Of a DNA stretch of 64,000 bases, positions 11,165-24,057 are shown piece after piece (positions within the stretch are counted from its first letter, which is position 1; each line of letters begins with the position of its first letter). A program made the translations under genes and the position numbers. The stretch lies in NCBI RefSeq assembly GCF_030848805.1, contig NC_092361.1, positions 16,203,406 through 16,267,405 on the forward strand, read 5' to 3'. The stretch is from Temnothorax longispinosus (lineage: Eukaryota > Arthropoda > Insecta > Hymenoptera > Formicidae). The notes under the pieces were generated by a model that saw only the letters and a list, made by a program, of their open reading frames with translations, searched no databases and was not told where the DNA came from.

Positions 11165-13201
11165 TACTTGCACGGGAGGTAACTGCATATTGTCCGCGAT
11201 AGTCGAGGGATCCTAACGTTATGCGACACGACGCACGGAACGATTTTGCACTAGCTGCCTGTGGCCGCGATGAGTTTTTCTCTCGCACGGTGATTTTCAC
11301 GTGAACAAAGCGCGTTGCGCAACAAAACGCAACACCGAGGCCGAGCGTGTCACTCCCGATATATCATTTGCCGAAATATTCTAACACAGATTTATCGTGC
11401 AAACCTGAAGGAGTCTTCGACACCGATTCGTACCGCGTTCCGGTCGTTACGCGAATGGCGGAAATCTTTCAAAATGACGGCAACTTGGCGCGATACTACG
11501 CGAGTCAAGCGGACGATTAGTTAACGGCACGCGATTAATTAATCGAAAATGCACAATTAAAATTAAATATATCGCACACGCAGTACGGTATTAAATTTGT
11601 AAATCTCGCGAATGAAAAACCGCACAATTAGTACTTCGCACGAAAAATCGTGATTGCCGGCCGTGTTAACTTACGCCACACGAAATATTCACGAACGAGC
11701 GATGTATCACAGCGCGGGCGTTCCGTCACTTAAATCACTCGATTCTACAATATCACTCGACGGCCCGCTTTCTCCTTTCAGAGAGAATCGGAGAGTATAA
11801 ATCGTACGATGACAATTCCGGCACAACGTTCAAAGCGCGACGCCCGCGACGCGAGATAGAATGCTTCAATCGAGTCCAGACATGACGGAACGATCGAACC
11901 CGATTATCGCCCGAAAATATCTCAGCAAAACTGTATACATCACTCATAATTGCCGTATCTTTCACCTCGACGTTTCCACCTCGAGCGATTCGCACGACAC
12001 ATCCTTCCGACGAACACTTTTGACACATTTGCGGATTGCTGAGCGCGTACTCGCGCAGTCGTCGGCTCGCGGCCCGCGGAACGAGGAGCAGGAGTGCCAA
12101 TCGTACGAGCGAGTTCCGAAAAACACAGCACGGATGATCACGATCACTTTACATCCGCGCGAGATTCATCGAGTGAACGCGATAGCCGAGTAGCTTTCGT
12201 AAGTAATAGCGGTACGCCGAACGTTATTGATGGAAACAGGTGGCAAGACTGCTCGTCGGCAAATCAATCGTCCGCGCGGTGTTTTTGTATGTACGTATAT
12301 ACGCTATTATACTCTCACTCTCTCATGTTCAATGTTTGCGCCTGGTATGCGGCGTGACGTCGCGCCGCCGCGGCCGCCCGCGCAGGCGGCTTAGGGGCGG
12401 CCGAACGCGATTGGCCGGACCGGGGGGGCTCGACTCGCGAGCCAATCACGCTCGACGTCTCATGGTCTCACCCGACTGCGCGGCGTTGAACGTCGGTGCG
12501 AGGTGCGAGACGTGTCGCTCGCGTAATTATTCTTTTCTCTCGTGAACGAAAAGAAATTTGATTACGGAGTGTTGCAAAGTGAACGTACGCCGAATATTCC
12601 GTTCCTTCTTGTGTCGACTGAAACGAGTGGGATGCCGTCGCTGGGCGAAATAAACGCCGGACGCCGTACGTGTCACCCTCTCCATCCCTCTCGGCTGTGA
12701 TTTGGCGGGTCTCCTGCTGCGGTGCTTTAAATAGCGAAGAAAGCTCTTCGAGTTAGAGTTTCGTTTGGATGTTTATTATGTTATTGATGTTATATCTCTT
12801 GGGATTAAAATCCATTCGACGAACGCTGAGAGCCTTTCAAACAAAAATCAAAACCGATATTTTTTTTATCTTAATTGACTCAAAGGAAAGAGGATGGACG
12901 AAGCAAAAACATTACACAACAAACACTTGAAAAGCTTATTTTTGAAATAATCTTAGTCTGTTTACTGAATAAAGCACGTTATTTTTTATTAAAAAATATA
13001 AAAATTTATTTTATTATAATATTTTATTACTATAAAATCCCGATAAACTAAAGTCCTTGATCATCTACCTTAATACCTCTATCTTAATAATAAAACAGAT
13101 TCCTGAAATAGAACTTATTTCACTGGGTATATCATAATGGAAAACACTTTCTTCTCCAGATGGGTGCTGCACCGCCAGTGTGATGCACCGGAAAATTTAA
13201 A
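11165..13201. promoter_or_regulatory. CpG-rich intergenic island, function unassigned
   Basis: From about 11165 to 12740 the sequence is GC- and CpG-rich with overlapping open frames on both strands. None of these resembles a protein family, and they are what GC-rich DNA gives by chance. In ant-like genomes such islands mark promoters, so it may serve an unrecognised transcript or the desaturase. From 12780 to 13200 the sequence returns to AT-rich DNA with nothing visible. Confidence 0.3.
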
Positions 13202-13630
13202 TCACAGATAACATTGTTCAAAATCAGTCTGTAACACATGTGGGTGACTTTCCTTCCATTGGTCAATCAAGTCGGAGCTAACATTGGACTTCAGGAGACA
13301 GAATTTTTGTAATTTAGGACATTGCTCGATAATAATGGAAAAATTCTCAGGTGTCTCGAAATTCACCTCATCGAGATGTAAATGTTTCAAGTTTTTGCAC
13401 TCCGTTAGTAATTTTAAGTAGGAAAGTACAAATGTAATTCTTCCAGGAGTTGACAGGAAAAAAGTAATATGTTCAAGCTATCATCAACGATTTGAATTCT
13501 GTAACAGAAATCAAATTTCTTTCGTAAATTCTTACGGTCAGTAAGGGCATTAATACCCTGCGATATAACATAATTGCCCTCTAAATTTATTATTTCCAAG
13601 TCTGGACATGATTTTTTCAACTCCATTGCA
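13202..13630 (-). pseudogene. Leucine-rich-repeat (F-box/LRR-like) gene fragment, frameshifted
   Basis: Two minus-strand frames carry one LRR series. The first (13630-13414) reads LKKSCPDLEIINLEG, then LLFSCQLLEELHL. The second (about 13430-13202) reads LKLLTECKNLKHLHLDEV and later IIEQCPKLQKFCLL. The CPxLExLxL spacing is that of cysteine-containing LRRs found in F-box substrate receptors. The frames are offset, so one indel near 13430 breaks the reading, and the first frame meets a stop just after it. The N-terminus is missing. Upstream the sequence turns into unrelated GC-rich DNA and a MITE at 13716-13827. It is most likely a decayed partial copy. Less likely it is a real exon with a sequencing error. 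Confidence 0.55.
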
Positions 13631-13715
13631 ACTGCTTGCTGCGCATGCGCGAGCTTTTCCCAGCCTTTCCCGAGCCCCGAGCCACGAACCACGAGCTACT
13701 CTGGATTCTGGCATA

Positions 13716-13827
13716 GGCTGCATTCCGATATTCACTGTCAACAACTTTCAGTACTGAAAATCTTATAGTATATACGTGACGTAAAATATAGATGTCCACT
13801 ACTGACAGTAAATATCGGAATGCAGCC
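13716..13827. repeat. MITE-like inverted repeat, 112 bp
   Basis: GGCTGCATTCCGATATTCAC at the left is mirrored by the right end reading TACTGACAG..AATATCGGAATGCAGCC, with one or two mismatches. It lies directly upstream of the broken LRR fragment. Confidence 0.65.
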
Positions 13828-14230
13828 AGTATATTACCAGAGATATTACTTATTACTCGAGTCGAATGATTTGAAATCATGTATTACCCGTCGAAAATAT
13901 CCGTCACTACATAGTTCAATGTTTTGTTCACGTAGAGGCGCTAGTAATCGAGTTTCATGTAAAACGCCGCATGTCTGTCTTCAGTTTTCTCTCTGTTTTC
14001 TCTCCGTCTGATTTTAGAGGCAATTAAAGTTCAATTAGTTTACAACTTTTGGAATTAGGGGATCGGGAGCTGTCATTTATCAAGAAGAAAAATAAGAAAT
14101 TCACTATTTTCGCGTTCTGAGGTAGGACGTAGTACTGTCATTCTCTCCCCATCATTACCATCGACTTTCGATTTCTTTCACATTGATAATAGAAACTAAA
14201 TGTTTACAAGGTATATTCCAAGCTGACAGA

Positions 14231-17044
14231 ATGGAAATAGAATTGATTGAATTGAAAGATATAAAGGCCGTACCGGACATAATACACCTTTATCCGGAGC
14301 GAGTGAAATCCGAGTGTACGCCACTTGTGATTGACAATGGTAATTTGTAATGTCTTTGTAGTATCACTCTTTTGTTACAACAATTGTCATTTTTGAGCAA
14401 AAGAACGGTGAGAGTTCAATTGAATAAAGGTATGAAGATATTCAACATATCTAACATATAGCTAGATATAGCTAGATTTTATTTCTCTACAATTAGCTGT
14501 CAGTATGTCAAAATCATATTTTTTAAAAATATTACAAAATTTTAATGATTGAAAAACATTTAAACCATTGTTTATTTTCTAAAAAACTTGGGTTTTTGAG
14601 TTATTGTTGTACCAAATGAGCGATATAGTCTAATTATGTTGCACATTCCATAAATTAAACAATGCTGTTTGACATTAGGGTCCTACAATTGTAGAGTCGG
14701 TTGGGCTACTGAAAAGGAACCGCAGTTGATATTCAAGAATCTTATAGCAAAACCAAGGAAGGAACGTGGCAAGAAAGATGGGGAACCTCAAGTAGGGAAT
14801 GACATAGCGAACATCGAAGCTGTTCGATTTCAATTGAAGACTCAATTTGATCGGAATGTAGTGACACATTTTGAGGCCCAAGAACAGATATTTGATTATA
14901 CTTTCACACACATGGGTATTGATACAGAGGGTAGCGTAAATCACCCAATTATATTGACAGAAGCATTTCTGAATCCCAACTATTCTCGTAACTGTAAGTA
15001 GATAGCAATTTATGTTGCCATTTTTAATTTTCAATAAATTTCTATAAACCCTACATGTTAAATATACATTTCAGTGATGGCAGAATTATTATTTGAATGT
15101 TATAATGTACCATCGGTGGCATATGGAATCGACTGTTTATTTTCGTATCAGCACAATAATTGCCCACCTGATGGTCTGATAGTTAGCGTAGGTTATCATA
15201 CGACTCACATAATACCGATATTGGATGGGAAAGCGGATGCCATGAACGCGAGAAGGATCAACGTTGGTGGATATCATATCACGTCGTACATGCATAAACT
15301 CCTTCAATTGAAATATCCAGTACACGTCAATGCAATAACGCTTAGTCGAGCAGAGGTACATATCATATATTACAGTGAAATGAAAGAATAAAGAGTGGAT
15401 ATCCATATTTCATATTTTGTATTTTTCAACAATTACTAAATATCTGTTTTATAATCGCCAGGAGTTGATACACGAGCATTCGATGATTGCTTTAAACTAC
15501 CAGGAAGAATTATCCAAGTGGGCAGATGTAGATTATTATGACACACATGTTTTAAGAGTGCAATTACCATATATTGCACCCACTACTGCTCCTGGTCTAA
15601 CGCTTGAGCAACAAAAAGAGAGAAAACGGGAATTAGCACGGCGACTGATGGAAATTAATGCAAGAAAGAGGGAGGAAAGAGTTGGTATTCATAGTTTTAT
15701 TTATATGTAGTATTATTACTTATATGCGATGATTAATTATGCATCTATTTACAGTTAGCAGAAGATGAAGAACAACTTAATCAATTGCTAGCAGTCCAAG
15801 ATCTTCTAGAAGAAGGTGAAATCGATGAATTTGGCCGAGCATTGAAATCCTACTCTCTTGCAAACGAGGCTGATTTAATAAAAATGATTAATAATTTACA
15901 AGCAAAAGTAGAAAGGACTAGACAGAAAATCGTTGCTGCTAATTCACAAGAGGAAAATATTATAATGGAAGAAAAACCTAAAATTAAATCAAGCCTTCAA
16001 CCTAAGGATCAGCAGGATTTTGATGAATGGATTGCTGGGGTTAGAAAAAAAAGGTAATTTCTCAATCAATTTTATAAACTTTAATTAATAAAATAATTAT
16101 ATACAACTGTATATCCATTGTGTATATATTTATCTATTAAGAAATTATTAAATCTTTATTTCTTATAGACAAGATATATTAGACAAACGTATGGCAAAGA
16201 GACAACGGAGGCAAGACATGGCGAAGCGAAGAACAGCCGCTGCACAGGAGAGGATGCGCATAATTAGCCAATTAGCGAAAAAAGAAAAGCGCGATGATGA
16301 TTTTGGTATGCGAGACGAAGACTGGGACGTGTACAAAGTTATAAATAGGGTATATACCTTCTTATCTGCGAAGTTATGCAAATTGATATTTTATTTAAAG
16401 ATGTGTTTTATTTTTTGTAGGAAGGTGGCGATTCAGATTCGGAATTAGAACAGGAGAAACTGTTGGAATTGGAAGATGTTTTACGTCATCACGATCCAGA
16501 ATTTGATAGTGCCGGATCTAGCGTTCCAATGGTTCCTGGAGAAACTCATCAGCTTCATGTAGGCGTAGAACGTCTACGGGCGCCAGAATTGTCGTTTCAA
16601 CCGTCTATGATTGGTTCTGTAGAAGCTGGGATTGCTGAGACAATTGAATTTGTTTTAAAACAGTACACTCCTGATGAACAAACGCGTCTTGTGAGCAATG
16701 TGTTTCTTACCGGTGGATCAACAGCTTTCCCAGGATTATTGGAAAGATTAAAACGTGAACTGCGCGAAATGAGACCTTTCGGATCGAACTTTCAAGTGAA
16801 TATTGCGAAAAATACCAGCTTGGATGCTTGGTACGGTGCAAGAGATTTCGGTCTAAATGGCAATTTTCCGGAATATTTGGTCAGCCGCAAGGAATACGAG
16901 GAGAAAGGTGGGGAGTATTTCAAAGAACACTCGACAAGTAATACTTACACCCGATCGCCCGATCCCTTGCCGATGATACAAGTGCCTGTAACATCCGAGC
17001 AAGTAATCGTGGAGGATGCCGTGGTTGATGTGGAAATTGAATAA
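14231..17044 (+). CDS. Arp5: Actin-related protein 5 (INO80 chromatin-remodelling complex subunit)
   Basis: Arp5 is a nuclear actin-fold protein that couples the INO80 ATPase to nucleosome sliding. Exons are 14231-14339, 14679-14993, 15075-15355, 15462-15680, 15755-16053, 16169-16349 and 16421-17044. Every junction keeps phase, giving 675 aa, near the family length. The actin nucleotide-binding signature opens at the exon 1-2 junction (PLVIDNGSYNCRVGWATEKE, about residues 32-51). The C-terminal actin segment carries FLTGGSTAFPGLLERL in the last exon. Between them (about 265-470) sits the Arp5-specific insertion, a highly charged coiled coil (KERKRELARRLMEI, LLEEGEIDEFGRALKS, RQRRQDMAKRR). The exon 4 donor is GTTGGT, valid but weak. 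The start ATG has no in-frame competitor upstream. No lesion is seen. Confidence 0.93.
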
Positions 17045-18589
17045 AGGTATTTAATTCGCAAGTTTTAATATGTACATTTACTTTTTTTTATTATGTGTTT
17101 ATACTTATCGAACTAGTTAAATATAATTAAATTAAAAAAGCATATATATGTGAAACATTTTAAATACCTACCTTGTTGGCAAGATTTTAGCAGATATAAA
17201 GCTTATAAATGTATAAAATACAGTTCGACCATGGTATATACGAATGATAGGTTTTTATTATTGTATGGATATTAGCGAAAGATATGACCAACTTTTGTTC
17301 ATGGATACCTACTTTATTACACAAGTATTTTTGTTTGTTCATTTTATTACGAACAAACTACATTGTAGTCTGTTTGCTGATCACAATATACAGTTCCCAA
17401 ACATCGCATTTCGCCATTCAACACAATTACGCGGGATACGTTTTACTTTTCTTATTTTTTCGAGGACAATCGACATCGGCTTCTGGGCGTTTTTCGTGTA
17501 GCCTAAAAAATTATGAAAGTGATCCCTCACCTTAGCGATAAGATTGATTTTACAGCAACCTCAGTTACAAATCTCCGATCTCGGTCCGCGAGAGCTTAAG
17601 CTAACATCACAATATAATAATACACTGAAATCATCGAGGCCCCATAGGCAGTTACAACTAACACTACTAATTCTTGCGCAACGTATTAATAAAGGAACCC
17701 ATACCGCGATGTGTAACGCTTCAATTTTTGCGGCTGCTTGAACTTAATCTGACGTAGAACGAAGAAAGAAAAACTCATATCGTGCGCGATGACATCACAA
17801 ACTCTTAGATCACAAGTGCACAGCATTTGTTCATAAAGCATATTTGATCAAGTTAAAGAAAAAACAATTCTGTGTTTTACACAATATTGCGTACTCACGA
17901 TGCACAAAATACAAACGTGATGTACACATTGCTATCATGTATAAGATATTTTTTTTTAGAATCTTCTGCATAAAATACATATTTTAGTTTTACATATAGG
18001 CAACATGCCGAAATAAGTTGAGATATATATAAATACTTTCTATTAAAACAGTACAACATAAATCTAATATTAAAAGCGTACAGTGTTCCAAATATTTGCA
18101 AACGAAAATTACAAAGCTCATTACAAAATTAATATAATTCTTAAAACAACCCTGATGTAAGATAACGAAGTTCTAAATGGTATATTCGCATAATAATTGA
18201 TGATTTTATGCCACGTTTATCACACATAATCATGTAATGAGCTTACAGACGTGTATTTCGTTCGCAAGATTCACCGATGAGTTATATGTACCTCGATACA
18301 GCGCAAAAAAAAACTTAATTTAAATATCCATTACAACTATCACAGTTTGAGGTCGCTGCAAATCAATATCTCTCGCCTGTAACGACGCGCTATATCTTAT
18401 GAAATTTTCATTCAGAGAATGGAAGGATAGGCGTGGAGGACACTTGGGTAGTTTTGTTTACAATAAGATTGAGGTAGAATCCAATCTGCAAATAAATACA
18501 ACTTTTGATCCGCATATGCTATAAGTGAGGGGCTACTTCCGTCAACAATAATGTAACATTAAAAGTAATACGTAGCATTAAAATGACGC

Positions 18590-18700
18590 CGCGACAACGA
18601 TGACGGTGACGATGATAATTATGACAATGATGGCAATGATAACAATAATCATAATGACGATAATAGTAATAACGATAATGATAATAATATAAGGATGAAA
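18590..18700. repeat. Degenerate GAT/AAT trinucleotide-rich tract
   Basis: About 110 bp of repeats such as GATGATAATTATGACAATGA and ATAATAGTAATAACGATAA with period near three. It is low-complexity DNA. The frames it opens on the minus strand (runs of Tyr, His, Ile and Val) are artefacts of the repeat. Confidence 0.6.
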
Positions 18701-21700
18701 AGTAATAATATAATAATAATTCACAATAATAACTAGTACAACAACGGTTAATGTTTTTTTTTTCTGCAATATAATGGCTGTATGCATTTGTATATATATA
18801 CATATATATTTATGTATATGTATTCGTATGGTGGGGGGCAAAGATTGTGACAGCTATGTACAACACATGCTTGCCTTAGTTGTACCATTTTTATATTATA
18901 CGCACCTATACCCGCCGCGTTAATTATGTGACAATAATAATTAATAATATCCGCTAATGATGTGATAATCAAAATAATTACAATAATAATAATCGTAATT
19001 ATATTAGTATCGTTTGCTCATAAAATATCCTATATGTAACATGTATCTGCAATAATAACTAGGTATGCAGTATGTACGTAAGGAGGATGTGTTCGGATAG
19101 GATATGTCGATAAAAACTATGTTATACCAAGCGTTCAACTTTTTATTATCTCTGCTATATCGTCTGTCTTGTTTCTTCTGTTGTATATATATATTTTTTT
19201 TCATCGTTTTTCGCAAAATGACTATTACAAAAGTGCACGTTACTCGCGATTCTTACATTTTACTTTACGTACATACATAAATCGGCGTAGATCTACCTAC
19301 ATCTTCATTGTCGTTTATATTAGTTCGGTAGCGTTTATTATTTCCTTTCAGTTATATATATATATATATACTTTATTCTCCCTTAACGGAGCGCTACGAT
19401 AATCCCCTTGTTTACACCATACATACATACGTACGTACATACATACACACTTGCGGGTGTATATAACACGTGACATGATACTTTCTACGCATCGACGGTA
19501 CATAGGTATATCTTATCGTCGTATTCATAATTTTGTTCCTCCTGTGTGATTTTTTTTTTTTTACACGATATTGCTGACGCGGGTACGTGAAATACCGCGG
19601 CTAACCAGCAACCCTTGCTCCTTCCACTTCCCTTATACCCACCCGTTACTCGCCAAGGATTCGACGACACGCAATTCCGGACTTGCTTTCGTTCGTCCTT
19701 TTTTTTTAATATCAAGGCTTTTAGGCACCGTTCAAAAACTCGAGTTGAGAGAATTATTAGCGATAGAGAAGAACTTACGCTTGTACTTACGGCCTGGTGA
19801 CTCTTAGCACCCCCCCGATAGACCAGATTTAACATGTATTAACCCTTCACAGCTCGTAGGAGAGAATCAACGTAATACGGTATACGGTGATCGGAAGTTA
19901 ACGGTGAGATACATTTAGAGCGAGCTAGGAAATAATTATATAACGAACATGATAATATGACGGACAACGTTAACATTACCGTGTATAAAAATTCGAAAAC
20001 TATCCCCGATTTCACAAATCAATCTCGTATCTCGTTTCCAAACTTAAGACATATACGTAACAGGACTAGTATCATATGTAAATTATGATCCACGAAAAAT
20101 CTTACTTTAAAACGTACGTTTGCAGAACGTCTCGAACTACATAGAACTTTTCCATAAACATATTGTGGACCTCCCTTACGTGATCTATCACCTCTGTGCA
20201 TTATTATTGCGAAAGTGCGACGGTGAAGCTGTAAAGAGTGAATGCAAAGCGCGCACTCCCGCCGTCGTTGCAAAAAAAATATCGTTGGACGAGGAAGACC
20301 GTTGTTATATGCAGTATATACATGTGCAGATTTCGTGCATGCGAAAAGTGTCTCAAATCTCTTGTCGGGTCGCTACAAAAATATCAATATATCTCAAATA
20401 AAAGGAGAAAGCCGACGGAACGCCGTCTAAACGGCGAAATGCGTCCGTTTTCGCCGTTTCCGTCTCCGTCTAATGTCTCTTGTCGAATCGATTATTTCTA
20501 CGGCGATTCGGAAACGCTACGTGACATTTTATATCTCTCAACGTGGTTGTTCAATCCCGACGTGTCTCCTTGTGTTTACGTCCTTTCCCCTCGAGCGATC
20601 CGCTTGACGCGCGCCGGTACACTTTGTACATCTCTTTTACATTCGTATTAAATCTAGTTCGGAGCGCGTGGGGCTCAAACGAACCGCTCGAGTCAAAATG
20701 ATCCACCGCCTCGATGACGGAAAAGAGCGACGCGCGTATAGTCGCTACGGCGACGATTCTCCATCCCTCGGGAATGAAAAGAAAAACGGAGCGCCTATTT
20801 TGTCGCGACCGTCACCCGCCGAGGAATATCCATTTATTGCTGTATAATTCAATGTTGCGCTAATATTCTTCCCTCACGCGGAAATATCCCTGCCAGATCC
20901 CTCCCATCCTCTTTCCACTCCCTGCTTCACTCGCCCGCGGAAAGATTGCTTTGAGAATCATTGCCCTGACAATAGTTTATCTGCTACGTATTCGTGTATG
21001 TGTGGGTGTGTATATGTCGCGCGTCTCCGTGTCCGTTCCAAACTAAAGCCAGTACTAGAAGTGCGTGTCCCTTTTTTTTTCTTAATATATATATATATGT
21101 ATATATATTCCACCGTGGACTCTGCGACACCTACAAAAATTCCTACACTACTTTATTACGCAGGCCTCTATAAGACTTACGGTAGCACAGTAAACCCCTA
21201 TAAAAATAAGAGCTATCCTACGTAAACGTATTACAAAAATAAATGGCATTGTACTCTGCTAAAGAAGCAAAATGGTACAGGCGCAATGTCGAGCGACGCG
21301 AGCATTGTCAATTTAATTCCCCCCTCCTTCCCCATCTTTTCTCTGCTTCGTCAAGTTCCCTCCGTGTTCGGTTTTTAAGTGTCTTACCCCTTAACCCCTT
21401 CGTTCGTCGGACTCCGAGACCGATTTCGTTAAATTCGAAAGTTCGAATTCCTTCTTTTCTTTTTTGTTTCTTTTATCATCCACCCGCCCCTCCTGCGAGA
21501 CCTTCCTCGATCGAATCCCCTACTATGAAAGTCAGGTTTAATTACATCACGTGCTGCTCGTGCCAGGCGACGCGAGGGTATAAAACGTTAGCCCAGGTGC
21601 GCTTACCAGGGCTATCACAAAGTACGGAGTCGATCGCACGGCACGATAGAGCACTTGGTAAAGGTAGTCGGACCAGGAACTGGCTTTTTAAAGTATCGGG

Positions 21701-23935
21701 AATGAAACGTGGTCCGTTAAAACATTGTCGCTTTCTTCTATGGTATTGCTATTCATTGGAGCGTTCAGAGAAACGTATCTAATCCCTCTCACGCGTAAAC
21801 TGAAACGCCGATTATCAAATTGGTCCTTTCCTGGCTGACATCTTCTCCGATTTAATAAGAGATCAAACATAGTTACATGCGTGAAAAAAAAAAATATCGC
21901 AACGGAGATCCGTTTTTCCTTTTCCAATGAATAATGCAAATTTCAGAAAATGGCAATATTTCCAAGGACGACTCTGTATATGTGTATAGGAGAGGTTTGG
22001 TAAGGGTGCCACCACCAATAGTTCCACATTTTCGGTTTAAATTCACTGAAAGGATGCATCAGGAAGATACGTGCAACTACCAGCTAAATTGTATAAGAGT
22101 ATTTAGGATATTAGAGTACGTGATACATTCGAGATGATAGCTAATCAACGTAACGAAGACGAACTATCTAACATTGACAAATATAGAGCGTTCCAAGATT
22201 TTTATCTAATAATCGATCGATTAGTTCGTTAGTTGATATTGTCGTATGCGCGCTGCAAAAAATGGGGAACAAAAAGTTAAACAGTCTCGCAATCACAATC
22301 GTGAAATGAATATAATATTTTTCTCAAATGTGTGTTTCCTTTTGATCACATGCTTTCTACGTTTCGTTTCCTTCCTCTTTCTCTTGCCTGAATATGCATA
22401 TTATGTTACTTTAAATATGGAAAAAAATGCCATAATATGTATCTATAATGAAATGAAGAACTTTTGTAATAAATCGATCGACAAAATAGCATAACGATAT
22501 AAGAGTATTCCAATAGAATTGTACAATTATAATAGTTCGTATAACCGTATCTTTTTTATGTTAATTTACTCGCGGTTTCGAAGATGATAATTCCTTGTTT
22601 TTTTTATCGCAATGTAACTGCCGCACGATTTTTTATTCTCAATTTAGAATACAAAAATACGATTAAAATTATTTATTTCTATATAAAAGACATTTTTTAC
22701 GAGTATTATAGTAGATAATAATACTTTTAAAGGTCCAGCAAAATTCAATTTTATATGAAACATAACAAAACGTATCGATTATATTCTGTATATAAAAATC
22801 TATACAGAAAAATAATACATTAAAAAATATACAACGAACGTAAATCTCTATACGTAAAAAAATCTTTCTCACACACACATATACATATATGTTATGTATA
22901 TAATATATATTTCATTCCTCATTTCATTATTAAATTATAGAAACATATGGTTGCATATGTTACATAAACAACATAGTATATAAATAAATGTTCTAATGGC
23001 ATATACTATACTATTAGAAAAGATACGACTTGAGAATTCCAAAACACAGTAAAATATTTAAAATTTTTTGTTTCTTATTCTAAATACGATTGTGTAAGAT
23101 TTTGCAAATTACGCAGATAACTTAACATCAACACCTTTACACCCTCGACGTAAAACCAATTTTTATCATGACTCGAAATCTTCTTATCTCCATGACTGTA
23201 TGGCATCCTAGAATCCACAAACTGATATTCATTTAATTTAACGCATGATGATTTTTGTTGTTTAACGCATTGCGATCGCTAGTTGCATTTGCTATCAATA
23301 TCACCGATCTATCATGTTCAAACGCAAGAGAGCAACGTCACTGAGAAATGAGCGTAAAATTATATATCTATAAGGAAGAGTTTATGAGGTATTTCAATTA
23401 AATTTTCACGATAGCAAGAAATAATTTAAAAAGATAATTATAAGTGTCGATACTCCAATCTTTAATACCTCGAATCTTCATTCATTAATTTATCTATCGG
23501 TCAAATTAAAATAAATTATTTTATTATGCATTTGATTAAAATAACTTTTCTTTTAGTACTTTTTTTTAGCGAGAACTGAACATAATAACGATGGAAGAAT
23601 CTAAAAATAAAGTCGTTAAAGATAACTCTCATTTATATCTCTTCCAATATAACACAGCTATCAATTTTATGAAATGACAGAGATACTGTAGTAAAAATTA
23701 ATTAATCGTCATTGACACGATAATTTGAGAAAAGTGCGGAAGAATTTCATGAATTTATGCTTTGCATAAAACAAATCCTTAGACTGTAGGATATATATCC
23801 TATATGCATAATCTCATAAATTATAATAAATGATTCATTAGATACAAATATTTTATATAAATTATTATACATATATTTTACAAAATACAATAACATTAAA
23901 TATATAATGAATATTATTCATTGATATTATATAAA

Positions 23936-24057
23936 TAGGGTAAACTCGGGTAAGATGGCTATACAGGAAAGATGGCCAACCCGTGTTCATTCGATGTTTC
24001 ATAGCGAGCTACAGGTTGAAAGAACATAGATTGGCCATCTTACCCGAGTTTACCCTA
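23936..24057. repeat. MITE-like inverted repeat, 122 bp
   Basis: The left end TAGGGTAAACTCGGGTAAGA continues with TGGC and is mirrored exactly by GCCATCTTACCCGAGTTTAC CCTA at the right (a 24-bp terminal inverted repeat). Borders carry TA. There is no coding content. Confidence 0.8.
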
